Counted from the stretch's first letter, positions 8,397 to 16,255 are shown. The stretch: 46,852 nucleotides of DNA from Lachnospiraceae bacterium (GCA_021200475.1 JAJQGP010000137.1:1-46852); one strand, 5' to 3'. The notes: generated by a model not told the origin, from the letters alone. Numbers and translations: made by a program.

Positions 8397-8565
8397 GTTA
8401 CTGGTCACAACCCGACCACGCACCTGCTGCGTGGTCAGGGTTGAAAACGTAGTGGCATCAAGCATCCGGCTCATCGCGAAGCGATTTTAATTGGCCGGAT
8501 GCCGTTATAGGTCACACCTGTAGAGGTAAAAATAAGGTAGATTTGGTCAGGGTGTGACCTGTAAC
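8397..8565 (+). repeat. Multi-stem palindromic element, possible mobile repeat or structured RNA
   Basis: Several inverted repeats lie in a row. The outer arms GTTACTGGTCAC (8397-8408) and GTGACCTGTAAC (8554-8565) pair with one mismatch. Inside are hairpin 1 (8409-8420 with 8430-8442), hairpin 2 (GCATCCGGC 8462-8470 with GCCGGATGC 8494-8502, nesting ATCGC-GAA-GCGAT at 8473-8485) and hairpin 3 (AGGTCACACC 8509-8518 with GGTGTGACCT 8551-8560). Hairpin 3 and the outer stem share bases 8554-8560, so they cannot form together. No gene is present. The nested core resembles the in-frame repeats at 9180 and 27776. Confidence 0.7.
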
Positions 8566-8590
8566 GATTTGAGATCTTTTTGGGCAATGC

Positions 8591-8619
8591 TTGACATAAC
8601 ACTTGGGGTTGAGTAAAAT
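8591..8619 (+). promoter_or_regulatory. Sigma-A promoter for the AAA_14 ATPase gene
   Basis: TTGACA (8591-8596), a 17-base spacer and TAAAAT (8614-8619) form a good vegetative promoter about 80 bases before the ATG at 8701. Confidence 0.72.
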
Positions 8620-8700
8620 AAAATTGAAATTTAGAAATATCGGAACTTTATGATTGAAATGGCTATTGAAAGTTCTTTCCGTTTTCGAGGGAGGTCAGCT

Positions 8701-10005
8701 ATGTATATAAAAAGACATTTAGAAGCTCAGATTTTGGAGTCATCAAAGTATTACCCGGTTGTCATGGTGTGCGGACAGCGGCAGGTCGGAAAATCAACCA
8801 TGCTGAATCAACTGCGTGAGAGTGGTCGAAGATATGTTACTCTGGATGATATGAATGCACGCCGATTGGCAGAGCAGGATCCGGGCTTGTTCCTTGAGAC
8901 ATATGGTGCGCCACTTTTGATTGACGAATTTCAGCGCGTACCTTCCCTGCTGCTGGAAATGAAACGAATCGTGGATCAGGCGGCATTAAACGGCGAAGAG
9001 GCAAATGGCAGATACTGGCTGACCGGTTCACAGAAGTTTTCGATGATGCGAGAGGTCTCGGAATCTCTTGCCGGACGTGTAGCAGTATTTGATCTGTCGA
9101 GTCTTTCCGTCTCGGAAATAGAAGGCCGCCCGGCAAGGCTGTTTCATCCGTCGCTGGAGGCTTTGCGGGAGCGTTTGGTGGAAACGTCCCCTCCTTTGCA
9201 GCCGGCGGCAGATCGCGGTTCTGATGCAGAAATCGCTTCGCAATTCAGAACCGCTGAAGACAGCAAACCGAAGGACATTCACCAGATTTTTCACCAGATT
9301 TTCCGCGGTGGTATGCCAAAGCTGGTCGCGACGAATATAGATCGGGAGCGCTACTATATGGATTATGTGAATACGTATCTGGAGCGCGATATAAAGGATC
9401 TGGCACAGGTTGGAAATCTCAGTACTTTCTATGATTTTCTGGTATTTATCGCCGCGCGTACCTCTGGCGAGCTGCGTTATGATGAGATCGCGAATGCGAT
9501 CGGCGTATCCGCGCCGACGGCGAAAGCCTGGGTTTCCATTCTGGAACGTTCTGGCGTGGTTTACATTTTACGTCCCTATTATTCGAATGTGACCAGACGT
9601 CTCGTGAAGACACCGAAGATTTATTTTATGGATACCGGGCTTGCGGCATATCTGTGCAGATGGCCAAGTGCGGAGACACTTGAATACGGCGCGATGGATG
9701 GCGCTTTTTTTGAAACCTGGGTGGTTTCTGAGATCGTGAAAAGCTATTATAACGCCGGAAAACGACCGGATTTATATTATTACAGGGATACCGATAAAAA
9801 AGAACTGGATCTTCTGATTGTAGAAGGCGATAAGCTTTATTCGATTGAGATCAAAAAAAGTAAGGCTCCGGCTCATCCGGATAAGAATTTTGGTGTGCTG
9901 GATAAATTTCATCTCGAGGTACAGCCAGGCATTGTTCTCTGCATGTGTGATGAAATCCTTCCATATAACCGAAATACCTGGCTGGTGCCGGTATCAGTAT
10001 TGTAA
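8701..10005 (+). CDS. AAA_14 / DUF4143 family ATP-binding protein carrying an in-frame palindromic repeat
   Basis: This 434-residue P-loop protein is of the AAA_14-DUF4143 type common in anaerobes, whose cellular role is not established. Walker A is GQRQVGKST (residues 25-33) and Walker B is LLIDEF (about 77-82). A sensor-like LTGSQKF follows, and the C-terminal DUF4143 domain contains a winged-helix-like part and a nuclease-like ELDLLI stretch. The ATG at 8701 is chosen because GGGAGG precedes it; an ATG at 8650 lacks this. Residues about 161-185 look inserted: they are encoded by a palindromic repeat (9180-9255) that recurs in lpd, and the reading frame is kept. The gene has its own promoter and no obvious partner. 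Confidence 0.88.
   Translation: MYIKRHLEAQILESSKYYPVVMVCGQRQVGKSTMLNQLRESGRRYVTLDDMNARRLAEQDPGLFLETYGAPLLIDEFQRVPSLLLEMKRIVDQAALNGEEANGRYWLTGSQKFSMMREVSESLAGRVAVFDLSSLSVSEIEGRPARLFHPSLEALRERLVETSPPLQPAADRGSDAEIASQFRTAEDSKPKDIHQIFHQIFRGGMPKLVATNIDRERYYMDYVNTYLERDIKDLAQVGNLSTFYDFLVFIAARTSGELRYDEIANAIGVSAPTAKAWVSILERSGVVYILRPYYSNVTRRLVKTPKIYFMDTGLAAYLCRWPSAETLEYGAMDGAFFETWVVSEIVKSYYNAGKRPDLYYYRDTDKKELDLLIVEGDKLYSIEIKKSKAPAHPDKNFGVLDKFHLEVQPGIVLCMCDEILPYNRNTWLVPVSVL
9180..9255 (+). repeat. In-frame palindromic repeat, copy 1 (inside the AAA_14 gene)
   Basis: These 76 bases match 27776-27850 at about 64 of 75 aligned positions, with one extra base here. The core is a hairpin with perfect 10-base arms, GCGGTTCTGA (9215-9224) and TCAGAACCGC (9245-9254), and a smaller nested stem around GCTTCGC. 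It is read as the peptide ETSPPLQPAADRGSDAEIAS and onward, without a stop. Confidence 0.85.
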
Positions 10006-10032
10006 AATTATTCTTCTGGAAAATATTTGGAA

Positions 10033-10065
10033 TGACACATTCTGTCCTTCTGATGCGCTATACTG
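10033..10065 (+). promoter_or_regulatory. Promoter/operator of the WYL regulator gene (copy 1 of a shared 33-base motif)
   Basis: The block ends with the -10 box TATACT (10060-10065). Upstream it holds TGAC-N7-GTC, a partial dyad near the -35 position. No good -35 box is correctly spaced, which suggests an activator-dependent promoter. The same 33 bases recur at 12079-12111 with 28 identities. Being just upstream of a WYL regulator, it is a plausible autoregulatory site. Confidence 0.6.
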
Positions 10066-10090
10066 GGGAAAAATCGAAAGGAAGAGTCCT

Positions 10091-11063
10091 ATGAATGGGA
10101 TAGAATACGACAGAAACAGTAAGGTAGAGCGGATTCTTGGGATTTATACAAAACTGATGAATGGGCACCTGATCAACAAGGCGGAGGAAGCATTGCATTA
10201 TGGAGTGAATGAGCGCAGCATCCAGCGTGACATTGACGATATCAGAGATTATCTTGAAGTAAATACCGCCAGTCAGGGATATCCGACATCCGTAATATAT
10301 GACCGTGTCCGTAAAGGCTACCGCCTGGAGCAGACCTATACCATGAAGCTGTCGAACAGTGAGATACTTGCCATCTGCAAAATCCTGCTCGACAGCCGGG
10401 CGTTTACCAAAAAAAGAAATGGACTCCATGCTGGAACGCCTGATCGAAGGCTGTGTGCCGAAAGAAAACCAGAAGCTTGTGGCCGAGCTGATTCGCAACG
10501 AAGCCTTTCACTACATTGAGCCGCGCCACAGGACAGTTTTTCTTGATAAAATGTGGGACCTTGGACAGGCCGTTCGTTCCTGCCAGTACATTGAAATGGA
10601 ATATCGGCGCGGAAAGGACCAGCATGTCGTCACACGCAAGCTGAAGCCGGTCGCGATCCTCTTTTCCGAATACTATTTTTATCTGACCGCTTTTCTGGAT
10701 GATGAGGACGAATCCCGGGAACATTTTGATGTGCTGAACGATTCCTTTCCCACCATCTACCGCATCGACCGGATCCAGAAGCTGACCGTGCTGAACGAGC
10801 ATTTTCATATCCCGTACAGTAGCCGCTTTGAGGAAGGCGAATTCCGCAAACGCATCCAGTTCATGTATGGCGGAAAGCTTCAGAAGCTGAAGTTCCAATA
10901 CTCCGGCACCAATGTCGAGGCGATCCTCGACCGCCTGCCGACTGCCAAAATCCTGACAGAAGAAGACGGGGTGTATACCCTGAGCGCAGAGGTATTCGGA
11001 AAAGGAATCGATATGTGGCTGAGAAGCCAGGGCGATGCGGTGAAGGTGATTGAGAGAAAATGA
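10091..11063 (+). pseudogene. HTH-WYL transcriptional regulator, frameshifted at an A7 run
   Basis: Two frames join into one 323-residue regulator. The first part has an N-terminal helix-turn-helix (RSIQRDIDDIRDYL, about residues 40-53) and runs to LDSRAFTK. The second continues KEMDSMLERLIEG into a WYL ligand-binding domain (IEMEYRRGK, then LKPVAILFSEYYFYLTAF). The break is at AAAAAAA (10409-10415): with six A the frame is continuous. The ATG at 10091 follows AAAGGAAG. WYL proteins regulate transcription, often with a nucleic-acid or nucleotide ligand. Sequencing error, polymerase slippage and real inactivation are all possible. The upstream motif recurs at the left edge of the AT-rich island, which may be its target. 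Confidence 0.85.
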
Positions 11064-11128
11064 AAGTCCTTTGTTGTGAACCTCTGATTGAGTCGTCAAT
11101 TGTCTGTGACAGGGAGGGAGAATGAGAT

Positions 11129-11668
11129 ATGTTTGAGAAAAAAGATAAGATAGAAATCATAAAAGCGCAGCTGCAAAGCTGCCTGGCAACGGAATCCGCG
11201 GCGTATTTCACATATGGCAATATTCCAAGAAAACGCTTTCAGGGAGCCGCCAGAAAATACGCCGCCGGCGTGGCGTATGAATCCGTGATCGGCCTGGTGG
11301 ATACGACGGTTATGGGAAATGGCGAACGGGGCATCGTATTTACGCTGGACGGCGTTTACTATCGGGAGCTTTTGCAGAGCCCCGGTTATTGCTCCTACAA
11401 GGACAGCAAAAAATTTCCGCAGCTGAATGAGATCTACTTTGACAACGCGAACCTTGGGAAAATGCTGATCGCCCTTTCCCATGCGGATCTCTGCAACACA
11501 AAAACGAAAGACCGCCTGAACACAGTATTAAACGTGGCCGGAACCGTGCTGGCAGGCGCAGTCAATATACTGCTGGAGGAGCAGCGGAAGAAATACGCGG
11601 ATGAGGAGACGGACGGGTATCAGGGAAAGAACATCATCGAAGGAGAAGCGGTATTTGTGGAAGAGTAG
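11129..11668 (+). CDS. Uncharacterised 179-residue protein, possible PH-like fold
   Basis: The gene starts 65 bases after the WYL regulator with a good ribosome site (GGGAGGGAG) before the ATG at 11129. The protein is soluble with no signal peptide. The stretch GIVFTLDGVYYREL followed by YCSYKD (about residues 70-95) resembles the strand pattern of bacterial PH-like domains, a weak resemblance by eye only. The C-terminus is charged (about residues 145-179). Adjacency to the WYL gene suggests co-transcription. Function unknown. Confidence 0.65.
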   Translation: MFEKKDKIEIIKAQLQSCLATESAAYFTYGNIPRKRFQGAARKYAAGVAYESVIGLVDTTVMGNGERGIVFTLDGVYYRELLQSPGYCSYKDSKKFPQLNEIYFDNANLGKMLIALSHADLCNTKTKDRLNTVLNVAGTVLAGAVNILLEEQRKKYADEETDGYQGKNIIEGEAVFVEE

Positions 11669-11791
11669 GAAATTCGGGAATTAGGCCATATAAGCGGAGC
11701 GCATGGTGGGGACGGTGGTTGTGTTGTAATAATCGCACATCCTTACAGCTGTGCATCTTTAAAGGAAGTGCATTTCTAAAGACAGCAAAAA

Positions 11792-11839
11792 GTAACGATT
11801 CAGCAGTTTTGCAACCAGTTCGAAGAACTGGTATGAATC
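11792..11839 (+). repeat. Nested palindrome beginning GTAACGATTCA
   Basis: Perfect inner arms ACCAGTTC (11814-11821) and GAACTGGT (11825-11832) around GAA sit within outer arms GATTCA (11797-11802) and TGAATC (11834-11839). The GTAAC-GA-TCA opening is shared with the palindrome at 20740 and resembles the end of the element at 8397-8565. Confidence 0.6.
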
Positions 11840-12078
11840 ACAGCTTGGGATACTGTTTTGGGAATACACTTTTTGCATGTGGTTTTTCGGGAATACGCTT
11901 TTGCATGACAGAACCTGTCTATGTCTTATCTAAAAAGAAATCATATCTAAAATCCTGCTGAAATTCTTAAACAAAAATGAAAAAATTCATTGATTTTGTG
12001 GCTAGGGGGGGGTATATAATCGAACACAACTGCGATAATTGTTGAAAAATGTTGGGAATTGAGGGCTATAATCCAGAC

Positions 12079-12111
12079 ATGACATATTTGGTCATTCCGA
12101 TGCGCTATACT
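12079..12111 (+). promoter_or_regulatory. Second copy of the WYL-type promoter motif
   Basis: This block matches 10033-10065 at 28 of 33 positions, including the 13 bases that end in TATACT (12106-12111). Here the dyad is complete: TGAC-N7-GTCA at 12080-12094. The surrounding DNA is unrelated between the two copies, so the block itself appears conserved. It may direct transcription into the island starting at 12530 or may have served a lost gene. Confidence 0.55.
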
Positions 12112-12529
12112 AAGAAAGTCTTTTACAGTTACAGGGTTACGGAAAGTAATGAAAAACGAATTCTCGGCTTGAGAATAATGTATTATGGCTTGAAGTGTTG
12201 CCATATGAAACTATGACTACACATTAATAGTATAAACCGTATTGACTTTATGCGGTCTGAATTGCCAGATCCCGCTATTGAGCAATGATACGGATACAAT
12301 GAACCATCTGGCTCCTGTTGGCAGTGCTTTGTTTTGCAAAAGGACAGAGGCTTTATGGACTGGTAATTTCAGTTTGCTTCAATTGGAGGGCTATTAGCTC
12401 TTTTAAACAGGAAATGCGCTGCAATACGGATGCGCACCTTAAAAAAGAAAGAGAACTAAGATATTTAGAAATATAAGAAATTTGAGAAAAAATCCAAGCA
12501 GAAACTATATGAGAAAGAAGGAGATGATT

Positions 12530-13438
12530 ATGAGATTTCGTGTTTTTAACCGGTTTGATAGTGAAGAAGATGATAAAGAAGAAAATAAAGAGAAAATAAA
12601 TACAGAGGAAATAAATAAAGAGAGTTTACAGGAAGAAAAAGTACGAGAAGATAAGACAACTGATCAAAACAAAGTACTACTTGGAAGGCTGAAAAAAAAG
12701 CTGATAATTTTGAGTATTATTATTTTGCTGTCTGTAATTGCTGGATTTATTGCAGGAACAATCAGCAATAGTTTGGAAATAAAAAAGGGAATACAAAATG
12801 AGGAAGAGATAACAGGAAATATGTCAGATGCAGAAGAATTTGTGTATGAGGAATTATACGAAGCGACGGAAGCGGAGGATAACGAAATAGATATCTCTTC
12901 ATTGGTCGGCAGGGTAGTATATGCAAGTAATATGAGTGAACGGTTTGAATATAGCTGTGCTGATTCGGCGATATCCTACATTCAGGAAAACCAACGATGG
13001 TTTATTTCGCCGAATGGTTATTTGGAAAAAGTAAAGGAAAATGCGCTCACTGATATCACATATGATACGATTGTATCTAAAATAGAAGCATATGCAGATA
13101 AAGTGGTGCTGATTGAAAATGTGGAGGTCACGGGAATAGAACAAATAACACTGGATGATAGTAAAAACAGCAAGGTTACGTTATTTGAGGCTAAAGATTG
13201 TGACGGAAACATATATGTTGTCTATGTGGATGATGATATTACAGATATAGAAATAGAAAGTAAATGGAATTTTTATGGTATTGCGATGGGGGAAGCAATC
13301 ATTAATGAAACAGAAAGTGAAGATATTGAGGAATGTGTGGCGCTCCTGTGCTGCTGCTATGAAACTGCTAAAGCAGGGTTGATCAGCAATATCTTGAACT
13401 TCGGAAAAAATATATGGAGTAAGACACCTTTTGGATAA
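12530..13438 (+). CDS. Single-pass membrane protein with OB-like C-terminal domain and Cys-Cys-Cys motif (island protein 1)
   Basis: This 302-residue protein has an acidic, Lys/Glu-rich cytoplasmic head (1-52), one membrane helix (about 57-78) and an outward C-terminal domain (about 125-280). That domain is shared with the proteins from 14971 and 16256: a RVVYASN opening, YDTIVSKIEAY, NIYVVYVDDDITDIE, FYGIAMG and a final ALLCCCYE. The pattern of a Tyr-Asp helix, then a strand carrying VYVD, then a YG.P.G-like loop resembles the OB-fold domain of clostridial lipoproteins. The ATG at 12530 follows AAGGAG at about 6 bases; two in-frame ATGs lie just upstream. The DNA is AT-rich. Function unknown. 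Confidence 0.75.
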   Translation: MRFRVFNRFDSEEDDKEENKEKINTEEINKESLQEEKVREDKTTDQNKVLLGRLKKKLIILSIIILLSVIAGFIAGTISNSLEIKKGIQNEEEITGNMSDAEEFVYEELYEATEAEDNEIDISSLVGRVVYASNMSERFEYSCADSAISYIQENQRWFISPNGYLEKVKENALTDITYDTIVSKIEAYADKVVLIENVEVTGIEQITLDDSKNSKVTLFEAKDCDGNIYVVYVDDDITDIEIESKWNFYGIAMGEAIINETESEDIEECVALLCCCYETAKAGLISNILNFGKNIWSKTPFG

Positions 13439-13465
13439 GAATAATAAGGGAGAGGAAAGAAAGGC

Positions 13466-14242
13466 GTGAAAAGGATAAAGAGAAACAGGATGTCAGAGGA
13501 ACAGGAAAATAGTACCAATCGTAATACTGTAGGACAAACGGAAGAACAAAATGATCAAAAGAATTCATATGAAATAGAAAACCAGACTACAGAAAATATT
13601 CGGAATGAGGGAGTCTCTGCAACTCAACGTCGAGGTGACAGGTTAAAGAAGATAACCAGAATCTTTGGAGGAAAGTACAGGAAAATTAAGTTGGCTTCTT
13701 CAATTGTGGTGATAGGGCTTATAGTACTTTTGTTTGGTTTACGATATTTATCTGTGATGCAGATTCGTAAAGCAGTTTCAATTGTGAGCGAGATTAAAGA
13801 AATATCTAAGCTGGCCACTTATGAATATGATTATACTTTATTGAATAAAACGACAAGTAGGGGCTCGATTTTGAAAAGCGAAGAAATTACAATGTACATG
13901 TATAGTGGGACTATAATCTTTGGGATTGATTGTGAAAAAGTTGATGTCAGTGTGGAGGAAGAAAAGATAATCGTTACATTGCCCGAAGTAGAAATCTTAT
14001 CTCATGAAATTTATCCGGATAGTTATATTTACAATATTGGGTCAAATAATAACACTACAGTATTAGAGGCTAGCAGTAACCAGACAGATGATAAGTCTAT
14101 AGCGGAAGAACAGGCGTTTGATAAGGGGTGTGATGAACAGGCTTTGGAGAATGCCAGGAAGCAAATAGAAAAGATGATTCTTTTAATAATGGAAGATGCA
14201 AATGGCGAAACGTATGAGATTGAGTTTGCAGAAGCAGAATAA
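13466..14242 (+). CDS. DUF4230 membrane-anchored protein (island protein 2)
   Basis: This 258-residue protein has a hydrophilic N-terminus (1-72), one membrane helix (about 76-97) and an extracytoplasmic DUF4230 domain (about 100-258). The family pattern is clear: ISKLATYEYDYT, then MYSGTIIFGIDCEKV, then VTLPEVEILSHEIYPDSY, then a charged helical end. A GTG start at 13466 is used; an ATG at 13490 is an alternative with a poorer ribosome site. It starts 27 bases after island protein 1. DUF4230 has no established function. Confidence 0.82.
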   Translation: MKRIKRNRMSEEQENSTNRNTVGQTEEQNDQKNSYEIENQTTENIRNEGVSATQRRGDRLKKITRIFGGKYRKIKLASSIVVIGLIVLLFGLRYLSVMQIRKAVSIVSEIKEISKLATYEYDYTLLNKTTSRGSILKSEEITMYMYSGTIIFGIDCEKVDVSVEEEKIIVTLPEVEILSHEIYPDSYIYNIGSNNNTTVLEASSNQTDDKSIAEEQAFDKGCDEQALENARKQIEKMILLIMEDANGETYEIEFAEAE

Positions 14243-14303
14243 GAACGGATAAAAGAATTTCCTGCCGAGTATAGGATAACAGAAGAAATAAAGAGGAAAG
14301 AGA

Positions 14304-14915
14304 ATGAATGAAAGAGTAGAAGCAAAGGCAAAATGGAGAAGATACATCTTAGGGGGTTGCTTGGTCATATTGCTGGTTTTGGGGGTTACCGTGGCAGTAA
14401 ATTATTATATTAGACCTCATATTGTTACAACGGCAACTATAACCAATGAAATAAAGAGCATTTCGATCCTTGAAACACTTGAATATGATTATACGCTTGC
14501 CAGTAATATTGATATCAAGGATAATTTATTTATTGTAATACCTGTTGATAAGGCTGATTCTATATATGAGTATAGCGGTTGCATTGTTTTTGGCGTTGAT
14601 TGCAGTAAAATAGAAATAGAAAAAGAGCAAAATACATTCATTGTAACTTTGCCTGAGGCAGAAATGGTATCACATGAGATCTATACAGATAGCTATGATG
14701 TGATAGTAGGTGAGAATAGAAAGATGACCAATGAGGCTTATTTGGAAAATCAGCAGATGGATAAGGAAAAGGCAGAAGAGGCAGCAATAGCGCAAGGCTG
14801 CGCTGAAAGAGCATTGGCTAATGCAGAAGAACAGTTAGAAGAGTTGATACTGTATTTGAAAAATGATCCGGGAGGTGAAGAATATACGGTAGTGTTTAAC
14901 GTGGTGGAAGAATGA
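14304..14915 (+). CDS. DUF4230 membrane-anchored protein, shorter paralogue (island protein 3)
   Basis: This 203-residue paralogue of the previous protein has a short cytoplasmic end, one membrane helix (about 13-35) and a DUF4230 domain. The same landmarks occur: ISILETLEYDYT, YEYSGCIVFGVDCSKI and VTLPEAEMVSHEIYTDSYDV. The C-terminal helix carries KAEEAAIAQGCAERALANAE, matching EEQAFDKGCDEQALENARKQ in the paralogue; both keep a single Cys in this helix. Tandem duplication is likely. The start follows GAGGAAAG. Confidence 0.82.
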   Translation: MNERVEAKAKWRRYILGGCLVILLVLGVTVAVNYYIRPHIVTTATITNEIKSISILETLEYDYTLASNIDIKDNLFIVIPVDKADSIYEYSGCIVFGVDCSKIEIEKEQNTFIVTLPEAEMVSHEIYTDSYDVIVGENRKMTNEAYLENQQMDKEKAEEAAIAQGCAERALANAEEQLEELILYLKNDPGGEEYTVVFNVVEE

Positions 14916-14970
14916 TATTTCGGCAATATTTCATGTGTGAAAACAAAAATGTTTTGAGATAAGGAGAAAA

Positions 14971-15927
14971 ATGAAAAAAATACGAATGAGAAAAATAAAG
15001 TGCAGGGATAAAGTGAGATGGGGGATTTGCGGAGCATTAGTATGTTTTTGCCTGCTATTAGGGGGGTGCTCTCTTTCTAACGGAGTTGAGACCAAAACAA
15101 CCAATCAGAGCCAATATGATATTGTGTTTACAAAGAAAAATTCTTCATCATGGGAACAAAAGCTTTATACATCAACAGAGAGCATGGTTACTGTCAGTGT
15201 TACAAGTGAGGGTGGAAAAGTAGCGGTTACGCTTGAAAATGAAGAAGGGGACGTTTATGTAAGTAAGGGAAAAATTTTGACGGATGCAACATTTACCACC
15301 GGTGTAAAATCAGGGCCTGTTTATGTGACGATAAAAGGGGCAAAATTCAAAGGAGAAGTGAATGTAAAGATTATTGACAGTGATGAGTCGAGCGAAGAGG
15401 TATCTGAAAGTGTGGAAGATGAGTCACAAAGCGAAATGCCGGTAGACACTATAGCAGAAAGAGTAGTTTATGCAGGGGCGGTTAGCAAAAAATTTGAATA
15501 TGATATGGGAGAAAAAGCAACTGAGTTTTCTGAGAACTACCTGACATGGTTTGAGGATTTAGAAGGAGATACAGAGGAAAAGAAAAAAACAGCCAATAGT
15601 AAACTTGATTATGAGGATCTAATAAGTGATTCAGAGGTTCTGGAAAGAAATGGAAATCAAGTGATATCCATTGAAAAGGCGAAAGTCATCGCTATTGAGG
15701 AAATCAAAATTGATGGAAAAGGAAGAATTACATTAATAGAGGTAACGGATAAAAAAGGAAATGGGGATTCCTATATAGTGTATATAGATCAGGAAGTTTC
15801 TGATATTGAATTGGATGACACTTTAACTATATATGGAATTCCTATAGGAACTGGAACGGTTTATGATGATCCAAATCAGGGATGTATTCAGGCTCTTGCT
15901 GTTTTGTGCTGCTATTATAAAGAATAA
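14971..15927 (+). CDS. Lipoprotein with beta-rich N-domain and OB-like Cys-Cys C-domain (island protein 4)
   Basis: This 318-residue lipoprotein has a basic N-terminus, a hydrophobic core and lipobox LLGGC with Cys33. Residues about 45-132 form a beta-rich domain (VTVSVTSEGGKVAVTLENEE). After an acidic Ser/Glu linker comes the same C-terminal domain as island proteins 1 and 5: RVVYAGAVSKKFEY, NWF-like LTWFED, YEDLISDSEVL, YIVYIDQEVSDIE, IYGIPIGTG and the final LAVLCCYYKE. AAGGAG precedes the ATG. Outer-face anchoring is inferred from the lipobox. Function unknown. Confidence 0.8.
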   Translation: MKKIRMRKIKCRDKVRWGICGALVCFCLLLGGCSLSNGVETKTTNQSQYDIVFTKKNSSSWEQKLYTSTESMVTVSVTSEGGKVAVTLENEEGDVYVSKGKILTDATFTTGVKSGPVYVTIKGAKFKGEVNVKIIDSDESSEEVSESVEDESQSEMPVDTIAERVVYAGAVSKKFEYDMGEKATEFSENYLTWFEDLEGDTEEKKKTANSKLDYEDLISDSEVLERNGNQVISIEKAKVIAIEEIKIDGKGRITLIEVTDKKGNGDSYIVYIDQEVSDIELDDTLTIYGIPIGTGTVYDDPNQGCIQALAVLCCYYKE

Positions 15928-15992
15928 CGTTTGTTATTCAATGGAGTACTGCACACTTGATGCGAAGTACGTATGAAAACTTATATTATGTA

Positions 15993-16079
15993 GGGAAAAG
16001 CCCTCGCCGGGTGGCATCCCATCCAAAAACCGGATAGGATAATCCCTATCGCGCAGCGCTTCTAAATGGGCTTTTTCCT
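15993..16079. repeat. MITE-like element with 12-base terminal inverted repeats
   Basis: The ends are AGGGAAAAGCCC and GGGCTTTTTCCT, complementary except for one base. The interior folds further, with GGATAGG/CCTATC-type stems and a GGATGGGATG-type arm. On either strand an outer GC stem is flanked by A or T runs, so it could also act as a bidirectional terminator. No target-site duplication could be confirmed. Confidence 0.5.
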
Positions 16080-16080
16080 C

Positions 16081-16108
16081 GTAACTGCGAAGGTGTTGAG
16101 CAGTTAGG
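16081..16108. repeat. Hairpin GTAACTGC / GCAGTTAG
   Basis: GTAACTGC and GCAGTTAG are complementary except at the end base and flank an 11-base loop. It directly abuts the element at 15993-16079. The GTAAC...GTTA-type ends recall the palindromes at 8397-8565 and 20740-20814. Confidence 0.5.
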
Positions 16109-16255
16109 AATAGCGATATGGCCAGGCTTTTCTGCTTATTATATGGTACGAAAAAGTGTTTGGAAAATATTAGATGTTTGTATGATCCTATCCGTGACTT
16201 CTTTGTGATTATGACAGTATATTTGTTGAAAAACAGGAAAGAGAAGAGATAAATA

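Larger units (their letters stand above)
11669..12529 (+). other. 861-base non-coding, AT-rich boundary region
   Basis: No convincing gene is seen; an 80-codon frame at 11719-11961 has no ribosome site and an unlikely composition. The region holds a nested palindrome (11792-11839) and a direct repeat (11857-11879 and 11886-11907, sharing GGGAATAC and TTTTGCATG). It also has an eight-G run (12005-12012), a TATAAT at 12067-12072, and the second WYL-type promoter motif (12079-12111). About 420 bases separate that motif from the next gene start, so a gene between them may have been lost. Base composition becomes clearly AT-rich from here to about 18.3 kb. Confidence 0.5.
15928..16255 (+). other. 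328-base intergenic gap with palindromic elements
   Basis: This gap between island proteins 4 and 5 has no gene. It carries an inverted-repeat element at 15993-16079 and a hairpin at 16081-16108, both listed separately. The rest is AT-rich without recognised motifs. Confidence 0.5.

Noticed and set aside
10403-10420. Programmed -1 frameshift at the A7 run of the WYL gene
   Set aside because: Rejoining the two frames needs a +1 shift, so the usual -1 slippery-site mechanism would not restore the protein.
11719-11961. 80-codon open frame in the boundary region
   Set aside because: No ribosome site, Cys-rich odd composition, and it crosses the palindrome and direct repeat at 11792-11907.
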